A stretch of DNA of 64,000 nt, from the NCBI GenBank assembly GCA_951812305.1, contig CATOSB010000002.1, positions 806,001-870,000 on the forward strand, written 5' to 3'. A model generated the notes under the pieces. It was not told the origin of the DNA. It saw only the letters and a program-made list of their open reading frames with translations, and did no database searches. Numbering within the stretch: the stretch's first letter is position 1; every line of letters begins with the position of its first letter. The position numbers and the translations under genes were made by a program. The stretch is from an uncultured Paracoccaceae bacterium. Its GTDB lineage: Bacteria > Pseudomonadota > Alphaproteobacteria > Rhodobacterales > Rhodobacteraceae. Shown piece by piece: positions 57,932-64,000 of the stretch.

Positions 57932-60830
57932 GTGCTTTGATCTTGCTGCCTATCAGCACCCTTTCCGGGGGCGACCCGTTGCGGGGCAGATGCAAGAGGG
58001 TGCCACGGTTGCGGAAATCGTGCGCAATGTTGGTATCGATCCGCGTTTCCTGATGGACGTGCAGGTCACGATCAGCAACGGCCTGAACGCGTCTGTTGTG
58101 CCGATGGATGCCTGGGGGCGTGTTCGCCCGAAGGCTGGCAGCCATGTATTGGTTGGCCCAAAGATACATGACCCCATTACTGCGGCAATCCTGGCCGCTG
58201 TCCTGCCGAGTGCAGCCAGCTATGTGGCGGGCACGCTCTTTGCCCTGGAACTGGGCACTCTGGTATACGCGGTGGCCTATGCCGGGGTGACCATTGTCGG
58301 GTCGCTCTTGATCAACGCGCTCATTCCGCCCCCGGTCAAGCCGAATTCAGCTTCGCAGGATGATCCGAACTTCTCGATTACGGGATCGGCCAACGCTACA
58401 AATCGCTATGGAATTTTTCCGACCGTTTTGGGGCGGCATCTGATGTATCCGCCCAAAACGGCGACGGGCTACACAGAGGGCGAAGCTGATAACATCCACT
58501 TCAGGGGGCGTTATACATTTGGATACGGACCTGTCGCATTGGAATCCCTGAAAATCGGTACGACGCCGATCTCCGAATTCGAGGGCGTCGAAATTGAGTT
58601 TCTGAACGTCGATAAGGATTTGACTTTGGCCCATATGCCGGAACTGGCAGACAAGGAGCCTGTGGTGGTGCCGAAGGGTGAATCAGTGCTCGTTGCAGCC
58701 GCGAGGGCACTGGCAGAGAGGGCCGCAGACAGGGAGGCAGGCAGGGAGCCTGAGTCGACGGTGAAGGTGAATGCGTGGCGGACGGGCGATGCGGCGCTGT
58801 CACTTTATCCCGATGATATTTCGGAAGACACCTATTCGGTTCGCCTGACCAAGGATGAGGCGGTTGTCCGTGCGACCCGTGATCGCGCGGTCTCTGTCTC
58901 TATCGATGTGACCTATCAGGGGCTGGTGCAGTTCGATGACAGCAGCAACAAGCAGAACCGCTCTGTGAGTGTGCGCTATCGGTATCGTCGCGTTGGCACC
59001 GGTGTTTGGGTGGATGCGGGCACGGAAACCCACACTGGCCGCTCAACCGCTTCGCTGCGTTACACAAAGACCATCGCCCTGCCGGAAGCCGGGGAATATG
59101 ACATTGAGGTCATGCGCACCAGTGATGACAGCGACGATACCAAAATCCGCGACGATTGTTATCTGACGGCTGTTCGTTCCGTTCAAAGCGGCGCGTTGCC
59201 AAGCCATCGCAACATTGCTGAAATTGCCATTCGCGTGAAAGCCAGCGACCAGCTGAACGGGCAAATCCAGACGCTGAACGCGGTGGTACATCAGCTTGCG
59301 CCTGTCTGGGACGGTGAAGCGTGGTCGGATCTACAGCCTGTCCGGCATCCGGCATGGGTCTATGCCCGCGCGCTGATGGGGCCAGGCCTGGGCAATCCGG
59401 TTGCGGCAGATCGGCTGCAACTGGACGATTTGCGGGCATGGGCTGCAGAAGAACCGCACTGGACCTGTGACGGGGTGATTGACCAATCCACCCCGCTGGC
59501 GGAGGTGCTGGACATGATCTGCGCATCCGGGCGGGCGCGCCGCGCCTTGCGGGATCTGAAATATTCGGTGATCCGCGACGGCGGGGCCGGACCCATCGTG
59601 CAGCAATTCAGCCCGCGAAATTCCTGGGGCTTTGCCGGTGCAATCCGCTTCCCCAGGGACATTCACGGCTTCCGGGTGCGTTGCCTGTCCGAGCGGCTGG
59701 AATGGCAGCAGGATGAAATCACAGTCTATGCGGACGGTTATGACGAAACCAATGCCACCGAATTCGAGACGCTGGAACTGCGCGGTGTTGTCCTGTCGAA
59801 AGATGATGCGACGGGTGGCAATGCGTGGCGGCTGGGTCGGTATCATCTGGCACAGGCGATCCTTCGGCCTGAAGAATTCACCTGGCAATGCGATCTGGAG
59901 CATCTCAGGGTCAATATGGGGGATAAGGTGCGGCTGGTGCATGATGTCCCGCTGATCGGTGTGGGTGCGGCCCGTGTGACTGGCCTGAAGGCACATTTCG
60001 ACGGCTCGCTTGCCGGTTTCACGATGGATGAAGACTTGCCCGCAGATGCGAATGGCTATCGGGTCTGCTGGCGGTGTCAGGACTGCACCGAGGTGGTGTT
60101 TCAGGCGGATGTTCAGGACGGCCTGTGGCGGGTAAGTGCCAGTGAAGGTGTGACTTTCGATCAGCTGGCCCCGGGTGATCTGGTGAGCATCGAGCAAACG
60201 ACCGTGGAAAGCATGGAAGTGCTGGTCAGTTCGATCACGCATCAGGGGGATATGAAGGCGACCTTGACCGGTGTGTCGGCAGCGCCCGCCGTTCTGAAGG
60301 CAGACAGCGGGGACATTCCGCCCTATGTGCCCAGCATCACGCGTGTGGTGTCACCGTCTGACGATCAACTGGCGCAGCCCTGGGTGCCGGGTGACGCATC
60401 CAATCCGGAAGAAGCCCGGGACGCGGCTATTACGATTGTCAAAGACCGCCATGCCGAAATGCTGCGCTATCTGACAGGTGACTATTCGGCGGAAGAGCGG
60501 GACACATTCACCCTGCAGCTTGGGTGGGCGCGTGATTATCAGAGCACGGGCGATGCCGAAGCCGGGGCGTTTCTGTCCGGTCTGTTTGCCGAAGATGAGC
60601 GACTGGCACTGGAAGCCTCTGGCGATGATCCTGCTGCCGTCATGGCGGGCCGCATCATTCAGAAGAACAGCCGCATGGCCAGCCTGACCGTTGCAGCAGG
60701 ACGGGCCAGGAATGAAGCCGAAGCGGCCATCCGGGCAACCGAAACAGTCGCGCAACTCAAGCAAGACCTGCCCGGCATCCTGCGGGCCATGACCGATGCA
60801 GAGCAGGCGGCGTTGGCCAGTATCCAATAG
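57915..60830 (+). CDS. Tail tip/host specificity protein (lambda J-like, gpI-like N-terminus)
   Basis: The 971-residue tip attachment protein has a beta-grasp-like N-terminus (about 1-75) resembling lambda gpI. Two hydrophobic helices (about 90-135) follow, then the J-type hub (SITGSANATNRYGIFPTVLGRHLMYP..., a later YTEGEADNIHFRGRYTFGYGPV segment), fibronectin-like segments, and a C-terminal helical part. The separate gpI gene of lambda is absent, so it may be fused here. The C-terminal third should determine receptor choice. Confidence 0.9.
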   Translation: MRMRAECFDLAAYQHPFRGRPVAGQMQEGATVAEIVRNVGIDPRFLMDVQVTISNGLNASVVPMDAWGRVRPKAGSHVLVGPKIHDPITAAILAAVLPSAASYVAGTLFALELGTLVYAVAYAGVTIVGSLLINALIPPPVKPNSASQDDPNFSITGSANATNRYGIFPTVLGRHLMYPPKTATGYTEGEADNIHFRGRYTFGYGPVALESLKIGTTPISEFEGVEIEFLNVDKDLTLAHMPELADKEPVVVPKGESVLVAAARALAERAADREAGREPESTVKVNAWRTGDAALSLYPDDISEDTYSVRLTKDEAVVRATRDRAVSVSIDVTYQGLVQFDDSSNKQNRSVSVRYRYRRVGTGVWVDAGTETHTGRSTASLRYTKTIALPEAGEYDIEVMRTSDDSDDTKIRDDCYLTAVRSVQSGALPSHRNIAEIAIRVKASDQLNGQIQTLNAVVHQLAPVWDGEAWSDLQPVRHPAWVYARALMGPGLGNPVAADRLQLDDLRAWAAEEPHWTCDGVIDQSTPLAEVLDMICASGRARRALRDLKYSVIRDGGAGPIVQQFSPRNSWGFAGAIRFPRDIHGFRVRCLSERLEWQQDEITVYADGYDETNATEFETLELRGVVLSKDDATGGNAWRLGRYHLAQAILRPEEFTWQCDLEHLRVNMGDKVRLVHDVPLIGVGAARVTGLKAHFDGSLAGFTMDEDLPADANGYRVCWRCQDCTEVVFQADVQDGLWRVSASEGVTFDQLAPGDLVSIEQTTVESMEVLVSSITHQGDMKATLTGVSAAPAVLKADSGDIPPYVPSITRVVSPSDDQLAQPWVPGDASNPEEARDAAITIVKDRHAEMLRYLTGDYSAEERDTFTLQLGWARDYQSTGDAEAGAFLSGLFAEDERLALEASGDDPAAVMAGRIIQKNSRMASLTVAAGRARNEAEAAIRATETVAQLKQDLPGILRAMTDAEQAALASIQ

Positions 60831-60869
60831 GGGCATTGGCAAATCAATTTAGAAAACAAAGGCGGGCAG

Positions 60870-61181
60870 ATGTCTGATCAAAACAGCTTGGCCGAGCTAT
60901 TCAACAACATGCGTGAACAACTGGCCTTATTGGCCTTTGCCGGTGTCGGGGGTGCGTTTTTTCGCGCGGTCCTTGCACCCGAAGAACAATGGAAGCGACG
61001 GGTCATTCAGGGGATCTGCGGCGCACTGTCTGCCGTGTTCCTTGGCGGGGTTCTGGCCCATGTCATCGACTCCATGACCGGCGCGGGTGCGCTGTCCTAT
61101 CTGGCGGCGGGTTTCCTGATGGGGTCCGGCGGCGAATTGGCCGTGAAGGCCATGCAGGACCGGCTGATGGTGAAGAAATGA
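60870..61181 (+). CDS. Holin-like membrane protein
   Basis: The 103-residue protein has hydrophobic segments (LALLAFAGVGGAFFRAVL, ICGALSAVFLGGVLAHVI, ALSYLAAGFLMGSGGELA) and a positively charged end (MQDRLMVKK). It is placed before the second membrane protein with an ATGA overlap. It is likely the holin that opens the inner membrane to the endolysin. Confidence 0.78.
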   Translation: MSDQNSLAELFNNMREQLALLAFAGVGGAFFRAVLAPEEQWKRRVIQGICGALSAVFLGGVLAHVIDSMTGAGALSYLAAGFLMGSGGELAVKAMQDRLMVKK

Positions 61182-61471
61182 CCGCCCTTGATCTGTTCGA
61201 CATGGCCGTGTCCATCGCATTGGTCGCGGTCTGCTGGTGGCTGTCCCATCAGAACGCGACAGGGCGTGAGCCGTTTGGCAGGACCATATCCACGGGCTAT
61301 GCGCTCGTGGCTATGTCTACATTGGGCAGTTTGCTGTTTGGCCATGTCGATGAACTGGCGATGGCGCTGCCAGCATCGCTGGTGTTCGGCAAGACGGTTC
61401 TGACATTCACTTTGGGCGTGGTCGCGGTGCGGCTGGCCGTTGTCTACGGCCCCGACCCGGATCGGGGCTGA
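61178..61471 (+). CDS. Second small membrane protein of the lysis cassette
   Basis: The 97-residue protein starts at ATG 61178 (ATGA overlap) and has helices FDMAVSIALVAVCWWLSH, TGYALVAMSTLGSLLFG and VLTFTLGVVAVRLAVVY. It may be an antiholin or a second holin subunit. Confidence 0.7.
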   Translation: MTALDLFDMAVSIALVAVCWWLSHQNATGREPFGRTISTGYALVAMSTLGSLLFGHVDELAMALPASLVFGKTVLTFTLGVVAVRLAVVYGPDPDRG

Positions 61472-61543
61472 CAAGAAGAATTTGGCGGGGTGACCTGCTG
61501 AAGTCCCTGCCGGGCGACCGGCATATCTGAAAAGGAGGAAGCA

Positions 61544-62599
61544 ATGGCGCTTCAAACGACAAAACTGCAGGGCATCCTGCGGGGGCCGGACGGTGTTGCC
61601 CTGGCGGGTGCGACTGTCCGTTTCGTGCTGTCGCATACGGCGGTGGATGTGGGGTCGAACACCGCTCTGGTGCGCACCCCGGTGGACGTGGAGACCGACG
61701 ATGACGGGTCTGTGTCGGTGGATCTGTGGCCGAATGCCAATGGGTTTGACAACACCCATTATGACGTGCGGGCCTACACCACCGACGAACACGACAAGCC
61801 TGTGATCTATGAATTCGGTCAACTACAGGTGCCTACAGTGGGGCCGGTGGATCTGGCTGATTTGCTGGGGGCCGGTGTGCTTCGGGCCAAGGGGGTCGAA
61901 GGTCAGGTGCTGGACGCCGCCATTCGCGCGGCAGAGGCTGCGGATCGATCCGAAAAGAGCGCGGAGAAGTATAACGAACCCGCTGTGGAGCTCCGGTTGA
62001 ATGGGCGGTTTGACAAATTTCTGGCAGACTCTGCGCGGAGCTTCCCGCTCGCGCCCAACCTTTTGGCCGACACCAGGAAGTTCGCAACCCTCTGCGGCGG
62101 AAGCGTAAACACAGAATTCGACATATTCGAGGGTCATAATGGCTCCGCGTGGTCCGCCCATCTCTTCAACGGAACGAAGGGCACGGGCAAAATCGAAGTG
62201 GTAGCGCTGGACAGGCTTTCCGACAAAGGCATCGCCTTCGGCGGCGCTCTCGACAAGGCAACCAACGGGCCGGACGGCGACCCTGCCTGGCACGGCTCGG
62301 ATTTCCGCGTCCTGCTGTTGGATGTCAACATCACAGCGGACCAGAGCGACGGCCAACCAGCGCGATTTCTTGTTCTGAAACAGGGCTGCCCGCGCTTCAC
62401 GGGGTGGAAAAAAGGCGAGTTCAAAACCCAGGCTGCCTGTTTCGTCAATGTGGTTGCACACACGGACGGCATCATCTTCCAGCCCTCCGACAACATGTCG
62501 GCCACCCTCACGGCGGGGGGGCGATCTCAGGGGCAAGGGCTGGACATATCTGCACAACACCCGGCCCGGCTGGGGCGGATGCCACCAGCCGCGCTTTAA
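61544..62599 (+). CDS. Tail fibre-like protein, frame broken at a G7 tract
   Basis: The protein begins with a carboxypeptidase-regulatory-like strand domain (LQGILRGPDGVALAGATVRFVLSH...), continues with helices (DAAIRAAEAADRSEKSAEKY) and a receptor-binding-like domain. After seven consecutive G (62515-62521) the present frame ends in non-protein-like sequence (RSQGQGLDISAQHPARLGRMPP). Skipping one base continues as GDLRGKGWTYLHNTRPGWGG through to a normal end at 62738, giving about 397 residues. A strong GGAGGAAGCA precedes the ATG. Confidence 0.75.
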   Translation: MALQTTKLQGILRGPDGVALAGATVRFVLSHTAVDVGSNTALVRTPVDVETDDDGSVSVDLWPNANGFDNTHYDVRAYTTDEHDKPVIYEFGQLQVPTVGPVDLADLLGAGVLRAKGVEGQVLDAAIRAAEAADRSEKSAEKYNEPAVELRLNGRFDKFLADSARSFPLAPNLLADTRKFATLCGGSVNTEFDIFEGHNGSAWSAHLFNGTKGTGKIEVVALDRLSDKGIAFGGALDKATNGPDGDPAWHGSDFRVLLLDVNITADQSDGQPARFLVLKQGCPRFTGWKKGEFKTQAACFVNVVAHTDGIIFQPSDNMSATLTAGGRSQGQGLDISAQHPARLGRMPPAAL

Positions 62600-62738
62600 G
62601 GGCAAAGGCAGCATGAAGGTGGCGCTGGCGCTGCCCTATGTCGGCACCGGCGATCATGGCGGTGCGTTCATCTACGCCCAGTCGCTGGGGCGCTACACCC
62701 ACGGCGATGACCGGCTGCCCGCCGGGGTCGCTTACTGA
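62522..62738 (+). other. Out-of-frame C-terminal part of the tail fibre-like gene
   Basis: This frame (WTYLHNTRPGWGGCHQPRFKGKGSMKV..., ending LPAGVAY) is protein-like, with YVGTGDHGGAFIYAQSLGRYTHGDDRL. It lacks its own start signal and connects with the preceding gene through a +1 shift at the G7 tract. It is likely the true C-terminus. Confidence 0.65.
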
Positions 62739-62760
62739 TCCACAACAGGAGGACAAGACA

Positions 62761-63201
62761 ATGGCACTTATCAAAAAAGGCCCGGAAACAATCGCCGCCG
62801 TGGCGCTGCGGGATGTGGATGGCTGGCTGGCGGACGAGGGTATCAAAAAGAGCGATGTCACCGTGGAGGCAAACGCCGCGGAGATCAGCGCTGCCGCGCG
62901 GGCCGCAATAAACCGCACGGCCGGCGATACGGAGACTCTGGTCGGCACCTATGGCGACGGCGTCGCCTTCCTGCTGGTGGAAATCGGCAAGCTTGCTGCC
63001 GCGCTCAAGGGCGCGGCCAATATGGCCGCCATGAAAACCGCCGCCGCCCCGCTGGCCGACGCGCTCGACCCGCTTGTGGCAGGCGTCGGTGACGGCACCA
63101 TCAAACTGCCCTACAAGGTCAAGGACGGCGGGCAGGCGGCTGCGCTTACCGAGATCGGCACCCGGATCACCAAAGTGGCAAAGGCTCTGGACAGTCAATA
63201 A
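62761..63201 (+). CDS. Prophage protein of unknown function before the endolysin
   Basis: This 146-residue, largely helical, alanine-rich protein follows a strong ribosome binding site (CAGGAGGACAAG). The C-terminal half has repeated helices (AAALKGAANMAAMKTAAAPLADALDPLVAGVG). It may be a fibre accessory or chaperone by position. A terminator follows its stop. Confidence 0.65.
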   Translation: MALIKKGPETIAAVALRDVDGWLADEGIKKSDVTVEANAAEISAAARAAINRTAGDTETLVGTYGDGVAFLLVEIGKLAAALKGAANMAAMKTAAAPLADALDPLVAGVGDGTIKLPYKVKDGGQAAALTEIGTRITKVAKALDSQ

Positions 63202-63219
63202 AGACAGATCAGCCATCAC

Positions 63220-63248
63220 AAGGCCCGCCACCGCGCGGGCCTTTTTTT
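63220..63248 (+). terminator. Rho-independent terminator
   Basis: A GC-rich stem (AGGCCCGC paired with GCGGGCCT) followed by seven T residues lies between the gene ending at 63201 and the endolysin. The endolysin Shine-Dalgarno starts right after the T run. Confidence 0.82.
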
Positions 63249-63261
63249 GCAGGAGATTGAC

Positions 63262-63951
63262 ATGCACATCGACTGGATTGCCGTGCAGACACGGCTGAAG
63301 AACCTGGGCCTTGACCCCGGCCCGATTGACGGGGTGCGCGGCCCGAAAACAGATGCGGCCATTGTGGCCTTCAAGCGCAGCGTTGGCCTGAAGCCGCGCC
63401 CCTATCTGGGGCCGTTGACCCACAAGGCCCTGATGGGCCGCAAACAGGACGGCGTGGCTGATAAGCCCGCGCTGCCATGGATGGCCCATGCAGCGGATGT
63501 GCGCGGTCTGCATGAGGCGCGCAACTACAGCCGCCTGCGCAGCTGGTTCGACAGGTCGGTCAGCTGGATCGATCCGCGCGACGTACCGTGGTGCGGGGCC
63601 TTTGTCGCCACCTGCCTGCGTCACTGGGAGTCCGGCATTGCAATTCCTGAAAACCCGCTTGGGGCGCGCAACTGGGGCAAGTTCGGCCAACCCTGCAAAC
63701 CGCAGTTCGGGGCTATTCTGACATTCTGGCGGGGCAGCAAGTCCGGCTGGAAAGGGCATGTGGGTTTCTATCACGGCGAAGACGCCACCCATTTCCATGT
63801 GCTGGGCGGCAATCAGTCAAACGCGGTCACCGTTTCGCGGATCGCCAGGTCGCGTCTGCTGACGGCGCGCTGGCCCAATGACGTCCCGATGTCCGGCAAG
63901 CGGCTGCAGGTGAGTGCGGCAGGCGTCCGGACCACCACAAACGAGGCATGA
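63262..63951 (+). CDS. Endolysin with peptidoglycan-binding and NlpC/P60-like (TIGR02594-type) domains
   Basis: This is a 229-residue protein. The N-terminal peptidoglycan-binding domain (LKNLGLDPGPIDGVRGPKTDAAIVAFKRSVGL) is about residues 5-45. The C-terminal cysteine-hydrolase domain has PRDVPWCGAFVATCL (cysteine), KGHVGFYHGED (histidine) and a downstream asparagine in GGNQSN. It degrades the cell wall at lysis after the holins open the membrane. The ATG at 63262 follows AGGAGATTGAC. No signal peptide is present, as expected with holin-dependent release. Confidence 0.87.
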   Translation: MHIDWIAVQTRLKNLGLDPGPIDGVRGPKTDAAIVAFKRSVGLKPRPYLGPLTHKALMGRKQDGVADKPALPWMAHAADVRGLHEARNYSRLRSWFDRSVSWIDPRDVPWCGAFVATCLRHWESGIAIPENPLGARNWGKFGQPCKPQFGAILTFWRGSKSGWKGHVGFYHGEDATHFHVLGGNQSNAVTVSRIARSRLLTARWPNDVPMSGKRLQVSAAGVRTTTNEA

Positions 63952-63952
63952 C

Positions 63953-64000
63953 ATGCTGAAACTATTCGGGCGCTTCGTGATCGGCGGCAGATCAGGCAAG
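63953..64000 (+). CDS. Start of a further gene cut by the window edge
   Basis: An ATG at 63953, 1 bp after the endolysin stop, opens a frame reading MLKLFGRFVIGGRSGK to the edge. It may encode a lysis accessory or membrane protein. Only 16 codons are visible. Confidence 0.4.
   Translation, partial: MLKLFGRFVIGGRSGK

Noticed and set aside
43871..61471. Structural region as a gene transfer agent rather than a prophage
   Set aside because: An integrase, repressor, replication genes and HNH nuclease are linked to it, and the head and tail genes are in complete prophage order. Only the tail chaperone looks GTA-like.

Overview
The window looks like about 64 kb of an alphaproteobacterial chromosome, most likely Rhodobacterales (roseobacter-like). 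This is inferred from the GC-rich codon use, the two TRAP transport systems, and phage genes whose closest known relatives are gene-transfer-agent and roseophage families. The left third (1-22.9 kb) is a host catabolic region. The right two thirds (about 23 kb to the end) are a lambda/HK97-type siphovirus prophage that runs off the right edge.

Host region. A GntR/FCD regulator (3815-4564) sits between a TRAP uptake operon running left (dctP, a glutathione S-transferase, dctQ, dctM) and a set of genes for cleaving sulfate esters. These are a type I sulfatase (5166-6806), a short alkylsulfatase-like metallo-hydrolase followed by GST genes (6990-13120), and a leftward operon of a TAXI-TRAP binding protein, a fused TRAP permease, a second type I sulfatase, an AhpD/CMD-type protein and an AtsA/RNase Z-like metallo-hydrolase (20050-13441). 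Further upstream are an arylsulfate sulfotransferase-like protein and a PanB-like aldolase. Three intergenic regions carry the same palindrome, core TTGGGATCCCAA, in sets whose neighbouring centres are always 61-63 bp apart. They appear to define one regulon under the GntR protein. My reading is import of a sulfated organic compound, desulfation, and GST/aldolase processing; the substrate is unknown. dctP has lost its signal peptide by a frameshifting deletion, and the third GST gene is split by an IS.

Mobile elements. Five copies of one 1601-bp IS66-family element (ISBst12-like, transposase only) are present, each with a perfect 8-bp target duplication. One copy sits inside another. Two copies split prophage genes that can be rebuilt exactly by removing the element.

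Prophage. The order is: hicBA toxin-antitoxin; leftward tyrosine integrase; a leftward chain of stop/start-coupled small genes that includes a PAPS-reductase-like PP-loop gene; an immunity region (XRE repressor and shared operators); a rightward early operon; DNA methyltransferases, primase and D5-type helicase; an iteron-rich intergenic segment; then HNH, terminase, portal, protease, capsid, head-tail joining, tail, a J-type tip protein, holins, a tail fibre-like gene and an endolysin. Between the early genes and the primase is a cargo slot. It holds a SLATT-like 2TM protein, a DUF6338-like membrane protein and two related disordered small proteins, bounded by a 160-bp direct duplication and next to a remnant of an older D5 helicase gene. 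A reverse-strand gene of unknown function interrupts the tail operon. A lambda-type slippery heptamer GGGAAAG lies in the tail chaperone overlap, and a G7 tract breaks the tail fibre-like frame.
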